DNA of 64,000 nucleotides from an uncultured Psychroserpens sp. (GCF_947501425.1 NZ_CANMVN010000007.1:1-64000); one strand, 5' to 3'. Positions 47,205-56,645 are shown, numbered from the stretch's first letter. Notes: generated by a model not told the origin, from the letters alone. A program made the numbers and translations.

Positions 47205-48698
47205 CTAATTAGTTACTTTATTAAATACTACATTTCCTTCATTATCTATAGTCTCATAGACGCCATAAGGTGCACCTTCATCAATAATTAAAAAGCTTTT
47301 ATCGTCTTGCAGATGATCCAAATAGCTATCATTTTCACCTAAGTAAGAAAATAGAACTCTAAATAGGTTCACCCCAGACTCTATATGAGGTGTGGCATTT
47401 GCATCTGGCCACTTTATTGCTAAAGCAGACGAAAATACAGATTTTATAATATCTGGATCTGTTTGTTTGGTTCTGCATTGAGTTGAATACTCTAAACCTA
47501 CAAAACCACCATGATCAGCCATGATAATAATTACACTATTAGGATCTTTAGAATTGATCATATTAACAGTCTTTGTTAACCATTCATTAGCAGCTTCGAG
47601 ATTCTTAAAATACCTATTACGTTCTTTTTCTTTTCCAATAGAATTGCGTTTAAATGCTGAAATGTGCCTAGGCAGCATTTTTTGAACAAAATAAAAATTG
47701 TTAGTTGACGCATTAGAATCTATAGCATTTTCCAGGTCCTTATAAATGTCAATAGTTGTTTCAAAACCTCTTGCCAAATAAGGTAAATCGGAATAATCTA
47801 TGTTACTCTCATCATAATAAAGCGTTGGTCTGTTACACAATAAATAAGGTTTTTCAATAAGTAAAGATGTATGGTAATTATTAGTGTTAAAAATAGATAC
47901 AACCGGATTATCTCCAGAAATTATGCTTCTGGCATTTACCACTTCACTAGAATGTTTTTTAGGGTTGTTGTAATAATGATGTTTCATTGAAAACAATGAC
48001 ATATTAGAACTTAATGTAGAATAATAGTTACTTCTATACTCTGGATATAACTCAAATCCCGATGTCTTCAAAAAGGCTTCAAATTTAGAATTATCATAAT
48101 TATAATGTCCTCTTTTTAGCTCACCAAAACTCGTGTAACCATCTGCCTGAATAAGATATATATTTGGTGTTTTCTTAAACTGTACTTGCTCTATAGTATC
48201 TTCTTGTACCATCCAATCTCTGGAGTACGTCAATTGACCATATAGCTTTGGCACTAATTTAAAAGCTACAACCAAGACCAATAAATATTGAAATACTATA
48301 ATTTTATTAATGTATTTCCATAACCAGTAACTTACAATTACAGACCCAACAATTGCCAATAGAAGGTATTTTGTATGAAACCCTTTGGTGCTTATCACAA
48401 TTAAAACAGAAAAAGTGATAAAATTCAGAATTGGAATACTATATTTTGAATAGACCTTGAGTAGTTTCACGTTTTCAAATAAGCCCTTTATCAGAACAAA
48501 AACAACAATTGGAATTCCTAAGAAATTAACTAGAAAAAACCCTAATTGCTCCCACGAATTGACAAAAAAGAAATTGTGATTGTAATAATAAAGCACAGGA
48601 AACAAACCAGCAGCAATAGCCGCTGTGATAGCACCAGCATCACTTCTTGAAGCAAATGCAATTATTTGCTCCCTTATTTTAGTTAGTCTTTTAATCAT
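47205..48698 (-). CDS. Membrane sulfatase-superfamily protein
   Basis: A 497-residue protein with five N-terminal membrane segments (about 20-150) and a C-terminal alkaline-phosphatase/sulfatase-like domain. Metal-site motifs are IYLIQADGYTSFG and IIIMADHGGFVG. The usual LtaS/EptA-type Thr or Cys nucleophile is not obvious; Tyr or Thr in YTSFG may replace it. Members modify glycans or lipids at the periplasmic face. Its start overlaps the methyltransferase end by 8 bp. Confidence 0.85.
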   Translation of the reverse strand: MIKRLTKIREQIIAFASRSDAGAITAAIAAGLFPVLYYYNHNFFFVNSWEQLGFFLVNFLGIPIVVFVLIKGLFENVKLLKVYSKYSIPILNFITFSVLIVISTKGFHTKYLLLAIVGSVIVSYWLWKYINKIIVFQYLLVLVVAFKLVPKLYGQLTYSRDWMVQEDTIEQVQFKKTPNIYLIQADGYTSFGELKRGHYNYDNSKFEAFLKTSGFELYPEYRSNYYSTLSSNMSLFSMKHHYYNNPKKHSSEVVNARSIISGDNPVVSIFNTNNYHTSLLIEKPYLLCNRPTLYYDESNIDYSDLPYLARGFETTIDIYKDLENAIDSNASTNNFYFVQKMLPRHISAFKRNSIGKEKERNRYFKNLEAANEWLTKTVNMINSKDPNSVIIIMADHGGFVGLEYSTQCRTKQTDPDIIKSVFSSALAIKWPDANATPHIESGVNLFRVLFSYLGENDSYLDHLQDDKSFLIIDEGAPYGVYETIDNEGNVVFNKVTN

Positions 48699-50076
48699 GA
48701 ATTGATTTTAATAAAAACATCTCACGCTCAGAATTGTCAATGCTAACCTTTTCAATCACATCAAAGTACCTAGTGTAACAGGATTCAAAATGCTTAATAT
48801 TGTAAAAATCGAAATGAGCCTTAAATTCTCCTTTAGTGTTTAACAAACGTTGAACCCAGGAGTCATCACGCTTTGGAAATTCTATAATCAGATATTTTGA
48901 AAAACTTGAGAAGAACTGAGCCGATAATTCAAACGGAATGTTTCCACTCAATGTCATATGATGAATGACAGCCAGAGCCATAGTTACATCAGGTGCGTAA
49001 CGCTGTATCCGTTTTAAAAATGAATCGCGCTCTTTGTTATTGAATCCAATATTTGCTGAGGGATTTAACACATCAAATACAAAAGGCAACATGTATGTTT
49101 CCTTGTTGATTTTCAAAGTCTTAAAATTAGCATCAACAGCATTGTTATCAATATCACAAACTAGGGCTTGCTTTACATTATGATGTATTTTTCTAACAAA
49201 GGTCCCATCATTGCCGCCTATATCAATAACTGAGTTAGTGTTTAGTTGTTTAACCCAACCATCAATAATAGTTGACTTTTGATCAAAAGCGTCATTAGCA
49301 TAATTTGTTTTGTCGTAATAGTTACCCCATTCGCTGGACTCATCTAAAGACATTTTCTTTATAAAATCGTAAAGACTGGTAATAATATTTAATTGTGCCT
49401 TTTTTGACAACTTACTAACTTTAGAAACTCCTTTATAATCTTCATTATGCTTGTGTTCATATTTAGCTAGCAAATGAATATTTGAATATAAGAAAGGATT
49501 TAGCTTTGTTTTAAACGGAAGCATTGAAGCTATCATTTTTACAGGAATACCGTCCATAAACGTATTCATAAGTTTCAATGATTCAACTCCATTATACTTG
49601 GCTAGTAATAATGGTCCTAAAAAGTGGGATACAAATTGCTTGTAGGCTCTCCACGGCGTATTTTCAGTATAAAAATCAAAAGATAAGGTATCTATAAACA
49701 CCATGCGACCTTCGTAAAAAGTCACGTTAAATGCTGAAGCATCTTTTAAAGCAAAACCTTGTTCTAATGCAAATTTTTGAATTTTAAGTGTGAGTAACGC
49801 GGCAGCCTTATACATAATAAAACTCCATTCGTAAGGATATGTAAAAAAGGGAATTTGCTCAGGTTGTATAATAATCTCACTATCAGAAACGGATAGTTCT
49901 TCATGAGGAATTAATAAACCGGCATTATGTAATTTTTTGAAAACTCCATTGGATTTAAGAGCTTGGTACTGTTCAAAATAAAGAGGAGAAATAGACCGTT
50001 TAACTACACCTTGGTCAATAAAAATAAAACCCGAAGGATCTCTAAACGATGAAGAATGTCTATTGTTGGTTGTCAC
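48691..50076 (-). CDS. Methyltransferase with kinase-like N-terminal region
   Basis: A 461-residue protein. The C-terminal half is a class I SAM methyltransferase (VIDIGGNDGTF, LVCDIDNNAVD). The N-terminal half (FRDPSGFIF, YPYEWSF) has a kinase-like loop KDASAFN (111-117) followed by FIDTLSF (127-133), as in the catalytic and metal loops of phosphotransferases. From memory this matches a widespread family sometimes called NoeA-related. It overlaps both neighbours, so the three should be co-translated. Target unknown; a glycan or lipid is likely from context. Confidence 0.85.
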   Translation of the reverse strand: MTTNNRHSSSFRDPSGFIFIDQGVVKRSISPLYFEQYQALKSNGVFKKLHNAGLLIPHEELSVSDSEIIIQPEQIPFFTYPYEWSFIMYKAAALLTLKIQKFALEQGFALKDASAFNVTFYEGRMVFIDTLSFDFYTENTPWRAYKQFVSHFLGPLLLAKYNGVESLKLMNTFMDGIPVKMIASMLPFKTKLNPFLYSNIHLLAKYEHKHNEDYKGVSKVSKLSKKAQLNIITSLYDFIKKMSLDESSEWGNYYDKTNYANDAFDQKSTIIDGWVKQLNTNSVIDIGGNDGTFVRKIHHNVKQALVCDIDNNAVDANFKTLKINKETYMLPFVFDVLNPSANIGFNNKERDSFLKRIQRYAPDVTMALAVIHHMTLSGNIPFELSAQFFSSFSKYLIIEFPKRDDSWVQRLLNTKGEFKAHFDFYNIKHFESCYTRYFDVIEKVSIDNSEREMFLLKSIHD

Positions 50077-50275
50077 TATGCGATTTGCTTTCTATATCAG
50101 AATCTTTAACATCAATGTCATCAAATACCTCGTCATCATGTTTAGTAATTCCTAAAAATGATTTGATCTTAAACATTAAGTTTTTAGAAAATAATACAAC
50201 TCCTGCTACTGCTGCTACAATGGCCTGAATAATCATTGCTCCAAGTCCTGGATCAAAATATAAGAAATGTATCAT
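50060..50275 (-). CDS. Small single-span membrane protein (DPGxG motif)
   Basis: A 71-residue protein. The motif FDPGLGAMIIQAIVAAVAG at the N-terminus leads into one membrane helix, then a basic FKIKSF patch, then an acidic Asp/Glu/Ser tail. Proteins with DPG-[TL]-G-[SA] followed by a helix are often beside a methyltransferase and sulfatase of this type, from memory. Its end overlaps the methyltransferase start by 17 bp. It may anchor or regulate those partners; the function is unknown. Confidence 0.75.
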   Translation of the reverse strand: MIHFLYFDPGLGAMIIQAIVAAVAGVVLFSKNLMFKIKSFLGITKHDDEVFDDIDVKDSDIESKSHSDNQQ

Positions 50276-50310
50276 TTTTAACTTTTTGTAAATATAGAAA
50301 AACTCATAAC

Positions 50311-50345
50311 AAAAAAAAGGAATCCCATTAGTGATTCCTTTTTTG
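50311..50345 (-). terminator. Terminator after typA
   Basis: AAGGAATC (50317-50324) pairs with GATTCCTT (50333-50340) across an 8-nt loop, flanked by A and T runs. It lies just past the typA stop on the minus strand and upstream of the small membrane protein. Confidence 0.85.
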
Positions 50346-50355
50346 TTATCATATG

Positions 50356-52155
50356 TTATATCGCTTTATTACGCTTTCTATCAACCTCTTTAAGGTAAAT
50401 TTTACGTAATCTCAAATGATTAGGTGTTACTTCAACATATTCATCTTTCTGAATATATTCAAGAGCTTCTTCTAAAGAAAATTTAATAGCAGGTACAATC
50501 TTAGCTTTATCATCTGCACCAGAACTACGTACATTACTTAACTTTTTGGTTTTAGTAACATTAACTGTCATATCATCACCACGCGAATTTTCTCCAATCA
50601 CCTGACCTTCGTAAATATCTTCACCTGGATCGATAAAGAATTTACCTCTATCCTGTAATTTATCTATTGAATAAGGAATGGCCTGACCATTTTCCATTGA
50701 TACTAAACTTCCATTTTGACGCTCAGGAATCCCACCTTTCAACGGTTGATACTCTTTAAAACGGTGAGCCATGATTGCTTCACCTGCAGTAGCTGTCAAC
50801 AATTGATTACGCAAACCAATGATACCTCTTGAAGGTACTATAAATTCACATACCATTCGTTCGCCTTTAGCTTCCATGCTTAACATTTCACCTTTACGCA
50901 TGGTTACCATTTCAATAGCTTTACCAGAAACCGTTTCAGGTAAATCAATTGTCATTTCTTCAACAGGTTCGCATTTTACACCATCAATCTCTTTGATGAT
51001 TACTTGTGGCTGACCAATTTGTAGTTCATAACCTTCACGACGCATGGTTTCGATAAGAACCGATAAGTGTAATACACCACGACCAAAAACCATGAATTTA
51101 TCTGCGCTATCCGTTTCTTCAACGCGGAGTGCTAAGTTTTTTTCTAACTCTTTAGTTAAACGTTCTTTAATATGTCTTGAGGTTACATATTTACCATCTT
51201 TTCCGAAGAAAGGAGAGTCGTTAATTGTAAACAACATACTCATAGTTGGTTCATCAATAGCAATGGTCTTCAATCCTTCAGGTGATTCCCAATCGGCAAC
51301 GGTATCACCAATTTCAAATCCTTCAAGACCAACAATAGCACAAATATCTCCAGCTTGAACTGCATCAACTTTCTTACGTCCTAATCCTTCAAAGGTATGG
51401 AGCTCTTTTATTTTAGATTTCACAATACTTCCATCGCGTTTAACCAAAGAAATATTCTGTCCTGCTTTTAATTCTCCACGAGTTAAACGTCCAATAGCAA
51501 TTCGACCAGTAAATGATGAAAAGTCCAAAGATGTAATTAACATCTGAGTAGTTCCTTCTTCAATCTTGGGAGCAGGAATATGCTCAATTACCATATCTAA
51601 AAGTGGCTCAATATTATCTGTTGGCTTTTGCCAATCCTCACTCATCCAGTTTTGCTTGGCAGATCCATATACTGTTGGAAAATCCAACTGCCATTCTTCT
51701 GCTCCAAGTTCAAACATTAAGTCAAATACTTTTTCATGAACTTCGTCAGGAGTACAATTTTCTTTATCTACTTTGTTAACTACTACACATGGTTTTAATC
51801 CAAGGTCAATGGCCTTTTGTAATACAAAGCGTGTTTGTGGCATCGGACCTTCAAAAGCATCAACTAATAACAATACACCATCTGCCATATTGAGTACACG
51901 CTCAACCTCACCTCCAAAATCGGCGTGACCAGGAGTGTCAATGATATTGATCTTAGTGTCTTTGTAAATAACAGAAACGTTTTTTGAGGTTATAGTAATA
52001 CCTCTTTCTCTTTCAAGATCGTTGTTATCGAGAATTAAATCTCCTGTGTTTTCGTTTTCACGAAATAACTGACAATGATACATGATTTTGTCAACCAAAG
52101 TAGTCTTACCGTGATCAACGTGTGCAATAATTGCAATGTTTTTAATATTAGTCAT
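50356..52155 (-). CDS. typA: Translational GTPase TypA/BipA
   Basis: A 599-residue ribosome-binding GTPase. The G1 motif AHVDHGKT is at 11-18, with [15 protein letters not shown] and NKVDKE following. Domains II, III and V and the characteristic C-terminal domain are present (for example [16 protein letters not shown]). It helps ribosome assembly and stress adaptation. Length is standard. A -7 element lies upstream. Confidence 0.98.
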   Translation of the reverse strand: MTNIKNIAIIAHVDHGKTTLVDKIMYHCQLFRENENTGDLILDNNDLERERGITITSKNVSVIYKDTKINIIDTPGHADFGGEVERVLNMADGVLLLVDAFEGPMPQTRFVLQKAIDLGLKPCVVVNKVDKENCTPDEVHEKVFDLMFELGAEEWQLDFPTVYGSAKQNWMSEDWQKPTDNIEPLLDMVIEHIPAPKIEEGTTQMLITSLDFSSFTGRIAIGRLTRGELKAGQNISLVKRDGSIVKSKIKELHTFEGLGRKKVDAVQAGDICAIVGLEGFEIGDTVADWESPEGLKTIAIDEPTMSMLFTINDSPFFGKDGKYVTSRHIKERLTKELEKNLALRVEETDSADKFMVFGRGVLHLSVLIETMRREGYELQIGQPQVIIKEIDGVKCEPVEEMTIDLPETVSGKAIEMVTMRKGEMLSMEAKGERMVCEFIVPSRGIIGLRNQLLTATAGEAIMAHRFKEYQPLKGGIPERQNGSLVSMENGQAIPYSIDKLQDRGKFFIDPGEDIYEGQVIGENSRGDDMTVNVTKTKKLSNVRSSGADDKAKIVPAIKFSLEEALEYIQKDEYVEVTPNHLRLRKIYLKEVDRKRNKAI

Positions 52156-52179
52156 AATAGACGCCTTATTTTAAGCGTG

Positions 52180-52187
52180 CAAAGGTA
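52180..52187 (-). promoter_or_regulatory. -7 element of the typA promoter
   Basis: The complement of 52180-52187 reads TACCTTTG, an exact TAnnTTTG, about 25 nt before the typA ATG. No clear -33 TTG is seen. The remaining gap to 52474 (about 290 bp) is AT-rich with no supported gene; TATCTTTC at about 52395 could be a weak plus-strand -7 element. Confidence 0.45.
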
Positions 52188-52474
52188 CATTAATTTCTCG
52201 GTATTTTTTTATTATGGAAGAATTAATGAAGATGATGAACCTAATTTCCTACAAGAAGATTGATTAACACTACCAAATTAGCCTAACACATTGATAATTA
52301 ATTATTTCAATCAGCTCTGTTTTTAATGTTAAAATTTCAGAATCTTTAGTTAATTTAATGTTATTCTGATAAATATATATAATTTCTGTTCGTATCTTTC
52401 GTTACATAAATGATTAATAGTAAATAGCCTCCCAAACCAGCCATTTGGGCCATTTACATCTGAAACCCTAACAG

Positions 52475-52822
52475 ATGGAAAAAATTAACAAATATTCAAA
52501 ATTTGTACCCTACCTCTATTTCTTAGCGGTAATTGTATATTGGTTTACTGATGTTAATAGAAGTAACGGACTTACAGCATATCCAATACTGTTGTTTGGC
52601 ATTCCTTTTCTTTGGCAAATCATTAAACCAAATAGAAAACTTAATTTTTCATTAGGAATAACATTCGTATGTCTATCATCTTACATGATTTTGGCTTATC
52701 TCTCTGACGTGCTTAATATTGTACAAACAAAAGAAATCATTGCTTATGGCGGATTATTTGTACTCGCTAACTTTGTTATGGCACTATGGATGATAAGAAA
52801 TAGCATGAATAGAAGCTTTTAA
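52475..52822 (+). CDS. Small four-span membrane protein
   Basis: A 115-residue protein with about four membrane helices (VPYLYFLAVIVYWF, AYPILLFGIPFLWQII, FSLGITFVCLSSYMILAYL, IIAYGGLFVLANFVMALWMI). No domain is recognised. It ends 37 bp before kdsA and could be read through into it, but kdsA has its own -7 element. Confidence 0.75.
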   Translation: MEKINKYSKFVPYLYFLAVIVYWFTDVNRSNGLTAYPILLFGIPFLWQIIKPNRKLNFSLGITFVCLSSYMILAYLSDVLNIVQTKEIIAYGGLFVLANFVMALWMIRNSMNRSF

Positions 52823-52826
52823 TATG

Positions 52827-52834
52827 TATCTTTG
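52827..52834 (+). promoter_or_regulatory. -7 element upstream of kdsA
   Basis: TATCTTTG is an exact TAnnTTTG match, 25 bp before the kdsA ATG. No matching -33 TTG at the usual distance. Confidence 0.4.
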
Positions 52835-52859
52835 CAGCTGAAATTGAAATTTTAAGCAG

Positions 52860-53678
52860 ATGCAATTATCAGATATTCCTAAACTAAAGCATACGAATTC
52901 TAATAACTTCTTTTTACTGTGTGGCCCATGTGCTATCGAGGGTGAAGATATGGCACTACGTATTGCAGAAAAAGTCATAGCCATCACAGATAAATTAGAA
53001 ATTCCTTATGTTTTCAAAGGAAGTTTTAAAAAAGCTAACCGAAGTAGAATTGATAGTTTTACGGGTATTGGTGATGAAAAAGCACTAAAAATTCTCCAGA
53101 AAGTTTCACAAACTTTTGATATCCCAACAGTTACAGATATTCATGAATCTTCTGACGCAGAACGCGCTGCTCAATATGTAGATGTATTACAAATTCCTGC
53201 CTTTTTGGTTCGTCAAACTGATCTCGTTGTTGCTGCTGCCAAAACAGGTAAAGTGGTCAATTTAAAAAAAGGACAATTTATGAGTCCGGAAGCCATGAAA
53301 CACGCTGTGCAAAAAGTTAAAGATTCTGGTAGTGATAAGGCCTGGATTACAGATCGAGGTACTATGTTTGGATATCAGGATATGATTGTAGACTTTAGAG
53401 GCATTCCAACTATGCGAGCTATTGCACCTACGGTTCTAGATGTCACTCATTCATTACAACAACCAAATCAAAGTGTTGGTGTCACTGGCGGACGACCAGA
53501 TATGATTGAAACAATTGCCAGAGCAGGTGTTGTAAATAATGTAGACGGTCTATTTATTGAAACGCACTTTGATCCAGCAAATGCTAAAAGTGATGGCGCA
53601 AACATGCTGCATTTGGATAACCTTGAGCACTTATTGACCAATTTAGTTGCCATTAGAAAAACGGTTAATAGTTTATAA
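52860..53678 (+). CDS. kdsA: 3-deoxy-8-phosphooctulonate synthase
   Basis: A 272-residue TIM-barrel enzyme that joins phosphoenolpyruvate and arabinose-5-phosphate to make Kdo-8-phosphate for lipopolysaccharide. Family motifs are FLLCGPCAIEG, FKGSFKKANRSR, LVVAAAKTGKVVNLKKGQF and IAPTVLDVTHSLQQP. Cysteine in GPCAIEG, with His (DVTHS), Glu (FIETHF) and Asp (AKSDG), fits the metal-dependent class. The GNAT gene follows 3 bp later. Confidence 0.97.
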   Translation: MQLSDIPKLKHTNSNNFFLLCGPCAIEGEDMALRIAEKVIAITDKLEIPYVFKGSFKKANRSRIDSFTGIGDEKALKILQKVSQTFDIPTVTDIHESSDAERAAQYVDVLQIPAFLVRQTDLVVAAAKTGKVVNLKKGQFMSPEAMKHAVQKVKDSGSDKAWITDRGTMFGYQDMIVDFRGIPTMRAIAPTVLDVTHSLQQPNQSVGVTGGRPDMIETIARAGVVNNVDGLFIETHFDPANAKSDGANMLHLDNLEHLLTNLVAIRKTVNSL

Positions 53679-53681
53679 ATC

Positions 53682-54155
53682 ATGATAGACGACATCGAAA
53701 TTAGGGAAGCCACTCTGGACGATATACCAGAGATTACATCAATTTTTAGAGATACGATTAGAACTGTAAATAGTAGAGATTATAACGACAAGCAAATTGA
53801 AGTTTGGGCATCTGGCGCAGATGACATTGACAAATGGGAAGAGCGTATCAAGACATTCTATTTTATTGTTGCTGAAGTTGGAGACACCATTGTTGGTTTT
53901 TCGTATTTAACCAAAGGCTACTATCTCGATGGCTTATTTGTCCACAAAGATTTTCAACGAAGAACCATCGCTTCTAAATTACTAAGAATTATGGAATCCA
54001 GAGTGTCAATTAATGGGTTTGACACCATCAAATCTGATGTAAGTATTACTGCACTTGATTTTTTTGACTCTCACTTTTACGAAGTAGAAAAGAAGCAGAA
54101 AAAATCACATAAAGGGATGGTGTTTGAAAATTACATTGTCTACAAAGACTTATAA
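53682..54155 (+). CDS. GNAT-family N-acetyltransferase
   Basis: A 157-residue GNAT enzyme. The acetyl-CoA loop region is KDFQRRTIASKLLRIMES, preceded by the YYLDGLFVHK strand. The N-terminus IEIREATLDDIPEITSIF is typical. It follows kdsA by 3 bp, so it is probably in the same transcript. Substrate unknown. Confidence 0.9.
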   Translation: MIDDIEIREATLDDIPEITSIFRDTIRTVNSRDYNDKQIEVWASGADDIDKWEERIKTFYFIVAEVGDTIVGFSYLTKGYYLDGLFVHKDFQRRTIASKLLRIMESRVSINGFDTIKSDVSITALDFFDSHFYEVEKKQKKSHKGMVFENYIVYKDL

Positions 54156-54158
54156 AGA

Positions 54159-54518
54159 CTACTTTAAAAACGACTTATTCTTGTGCTTTTCAACTTCCTT
54201 CAGAATATTAATAAACAATTCATCATCAATATCCTCTAAGGTTTTATAACGCATTGACTTTACTACTTTGCGCTTTTCGGAGACCATAAACTCGGTATAT
54301 TTTTTCAAATGTGCCGAATGCCAAAAACCAACATCTATATAATCTTTACTTTGATTGAGATAACATATTGGGCGATTATTGACATAGTAACAAGGAATTC
54401 GCCATTTATACTTCATTTCAGCATCAGGAAACGTATGCTCAATAAGTATCTGTAGATGCATTAAAATTGACCTGTAAGGTTCAGGCTGTTTTAATATGTA
54501 CGCCTCTGCTGGATTCAA
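54159..54518 (-). CDS. DUF1801-family protein
   Basis: A 119-residue soluble protein of the DUF1801 (YdhG-like) family: FPDAEMKYKWRIPCYYVNNRPICYLN and YIDVGFWHSAHL are recognisable blocks. Function not established. Converges on the GNAT gene with 3 bp between, and follows a small membrane protein gene in the same direction. Confidence 0.8.
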   Translation of the reverse strand: MNPAEAYILKQPEPYRSILMHLQILIEHTFPDAEMKYKWRIPCYYVNNRPICYLNQSKDYIDVGFWHSAHLKKYTEFMVSEKRKVVKSMRYKTLEDIDDELFINILKEVEKHKNKSFLK

Positions 54519-54524
54519 AACAAA

Positions 54525-54878
54525 CTAGAATAATCTAATAATACCAAATACTAAAAGTGCAATTCCAATAATGGCCTTAAATGGCATTAATTTATCAGAT
54601 AGTTTTTTTAGACCATCACCCAAAGCAGGCACTTTACCAATAGAGTGTGCTAAAAGTAAAATTCCACCTAAAATACTTACAACATTATATAAAACACCAT
54701 TCCAAAATTTCAATACAGCTAACACGATAAGTGCTCCACCAATAATGGTTTGAAAAGGTGCTAAAAACCCAGCTATCTTATTAAAAAAATTACTTTCTCC
54801 ATCCCATTTATCTAGTGTAGCAAGGCCAAGTAAAAGACCACCTGCAATATTGGCTATAGTTAAAAGAAGTCCCATCAT
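54525..54878 (-). CDS. Small membrane protein with internal duplication
   Basis: A 117-residue protein with about four hydrophobic helices. Two related halves are seen: FLAPFQTIIGGALIVLAVL (about 38-56) and KLMPFKAIIGIALLVFGII (about 96-114). Each has a P-F-[QK]-x-I-I-G core, implying an internal duplication. Function unknown. It is divergent from the transglutaminase-like gene. Confidence 0.8.
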   Translation of the reverse strand: MMGLLLTIANIAGGLLLGLATLDKWDGESNFFNKIAGFLAPFQTIIGGALIVLAVLKFWNGVLYNVVSILGGILLLAHSIGKVPALGDGLKKLSDKLMPFKAIIGIALLVFGIIRLF

Positions 54879-54930
54879 TATTTCTGAAAATTTATTGTTA
54901 TTCCATAAATATAATTATTATCTTTAAGTT

Positions 54931-55902
54931 ATGAGGCAACTCTTGTTAACACTTACCTTTCTTTTAGCTTTTATTAGCTATTCCCAGAACTATAACCATG
55001 TTGATTCTATTGTAAGCAACTATCCTGATAAATTCAGATCCATCAACTATTTTGCAAATAGAGTAGCAAAAGATTTTGATACAGATCTTGATAAAACCAG
55101 AGCAGTATACTATTGGATTGCAAATCATATTGTGTACGACTATAAATCTCGAAGGAATGGTTCAAATGGCTATAAATCTATTGAGGTGACCACAGAAGAT
55201 GATTATAAGCATAAGCTTCTAGCAATGGAAAAAAAATATGCTGAACGCGCTTTAAAACGTAAACTCGCCGTTTGTGAAGGCTATGCACAACTATTTAAGT
55301 TTACACTTTTAGAATTAGGAATAGAAACTGAAGTCATTAGTGGTTTTGCAAGAATTAATCCTTCGGAAATTGGACGAATAAGAAACGATACCAATCATGC
55401 ATGGAATGCTGTCAAAATACAAAATGAATGGAAGCTTGTTGATGCGACTTGGTCAACTGGTAGCGAAGAAGAAGTTCCAGAGCGGTTCAACTTTAGAGAT
55501 ACTTATTTTTTTATCGCTCCAGAAGATCTTATCCTATCACATTTCCCGAAAGATAAAAAATGGCAGTTATTAAAAAACCCTTTAGATAAAGCCGATTACT
55601 TTTACCAACCATTGTTTTATGAAACTTACTACGATTCTGGATTGAAACTTAAGGAGAAAACACAAGGACTTATAAAGATAAAATCAAAAGACTTCATAGA
55701 AATTACATTTGATGCTATCGATCCAACTCATAACTATTACTATGCGTTTTCTGAATTTAGCACTTCAAAAAAGTTATTTTTTGAGAAGAAAAACGGCAAG
55801 TACGTGACCAAAATCCCTTTTAATTCAAATCGTAAAACAGTGCTTGGTATTTATCATAATTTCACTGCAGCAATCGATTTCAAAATTATTCCAGCCAAAT
55901 AG
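54931..55902 (+). CDS. Secreted transglutaminase-like protein
   Basis: A 323-residue protein with a signal peptide ending ISYSQ. A transglutaminase-like (cysteine protease fold) domain covers about 40-180. The triad is Cys115 (AVCEGYA), His156 (TNHAWNAV) and Asp171 (LVDATWS). The C-terminal part is beta-rich. It probably cleaves or crosslinks a protein or peptide in the periplasm. A TTG (54895-54897)-21 bp-TATCTTTA pair ends only a few bases before the ATG. Confidence 0.9.
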   Translation: MRQLLLTLTFLLAFISYSQNYNHVDSIVSNYPDKFRSINYFANRVAKDFDTDLDKTRAVYYWIANHIVYDYKSRRNGSNGYKSIEVTTEDDYKHKLLAMEKKYAERALKRKLAVCEGYAQLFKFTLLELGIETEVISGFARINPSEIGRIRNDTNHAWNAVKIQNEWKLVDATWSTGSEEEVPERFNFRDTYFFIAPEDLILSHFPKDKKWQLLKNPLDKADYFYQPLFYETYYDSGLKLKEKTQGLIKIKSKDFIEITFDAIDPTHNYYYAFSEFSTSKKLFFEKKNGKYVTKIPFNSNRKTVLGIYHNFTAAIDFKIIPAK

Positions 55903-55920
55903 GTTTATGAAAGGTTTAAC

Positions 55921-55962
55921 TTGTTTTATTCAACTTATTTTATTTACTTTGTATTTCAAAGT
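55921..55962 (+). promoter_or_regulatory. Promoter with overlapping 17-bp operator (copy 1)
   Basis: TTG (55921-55923), a 20-bp spacer and TTACTTTG (55944-55951) form a promoter. The palindrome ACTTTGTA-T-TTCAAAGT (55946-55962) covers the -7 element. One half-site base differs from the perfect form. The gene start is 8 bp further on. Binding would block RNA polymerase, so repression is expected. Confidence 0.7.
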
Positions 55963-55970
55963 ACTTTATA

Positions 55971-56600
55971 ATGGAATCAAAAGACTATTTAAAAGACATA
56001 TCTGAGATCAAGACCATGATGAATAAATCATCTCGATTTTTATCCATTAGTGGGCTTTCTGGAATTCTGGCAGGCATCTATGCACTTATTGGTGCTTATT
56101 TCGGTTATAATATCATCTACGCCAACAATATTGTAACCATTGATGGCTACAGAACATTAATCATTACTGAAGATGGTTTAACTAACATTTTTATTGTGGC
56201 CATGACTGTTGTTGTGATGTCTATTGTAACTGGTATCATTTTAAGTTACCTGAAAGCAAAAAAGCAAAGCGAAAGTATGTGGGATTCCACCTCAAAACGG
56301 CTCATTATTAATTTTATGATTCCCTTAGTTACAGGTGGAACATTTATCATGCTATTGTTGGAAAAAGATGCTTATCCTTTTATAGCGCCTCTCACCATGA
56401 TATTTTATGGTTTGGCATGTGTTAATGCGAGTAAATACACCTTGGGTTATATTAGATATTTAGGATTGACAATGATTGTTATTGGATTGATCTCTACCTA
56501 CTTTTTAGGATACGGATTGTTCTTTTGGGCCTTAGGATTTGGAGTTTGCCATATTTTCTACGGAACAATTATGCATTTTAAGTACGATAGACTAAAATAA
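55971..56600 (+). CDS. Membrane protein under operator control, function unknown
   Basis: A 209-residue protein with about six membrane helices, preceded by a short polar N-terminus (MESKDYLKDISEIKTMMNKSSRF). The hydrophobic stretches are SGILAGIYALIGAYFGY, IFIVAMTVVVMSIVTGIIL, LIINFMIPLVTGGTFIML and three C-terminal ones. No conserved catalytic site is seen. It is the first gene after operator copy 1 and is followed 45 bp later by the winged-helix regulator gene. Confidence 0.82.
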   Translation: MESKDYLKDISEIKTMMNKSSRFLSISGLSGILAGIYALIGAYFGYNIIYANNIVTIDGYRTLIITEDGLTNIFIVAMTVVVMSIVTGIILSYLKAKKQSESMWDSTSKRLIINFMIPLVTGGTFIMLLLEKDAYPFIAPLTMIFYGLACVNASKYTLGYIRYLGLTMIVIGLISTYFLGYGLFFWALGFGVCHIFYGTIMHFKYDRLK

Positions 56601-56613
56601 GTTATCCTTTGCA

Positions 56614-56621
56614 TAACTTTG
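56614..56621 (+). promoter_or_regulatory. -7 element and operator half-site before the regulator
   Basis: TAACTTTG (56614-56621) is an exact TAnnTTTG. The overlapping ACTTTGAA (56616-56623) is a single operator half-site; the right half is not present. It may be a weak autoregulatory site. Confidence 0.4.
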
Positions 56622-56645
56622 AACTATTAATCTGAAACCAGAGGC

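Noticed and set aside
54895-54930. A leaderless transcript for the transglutaminase-like gene
   Set aside because: The TTG-21 bp-TATCTTTA match is imperfect, so the exact start cannot be fixed.
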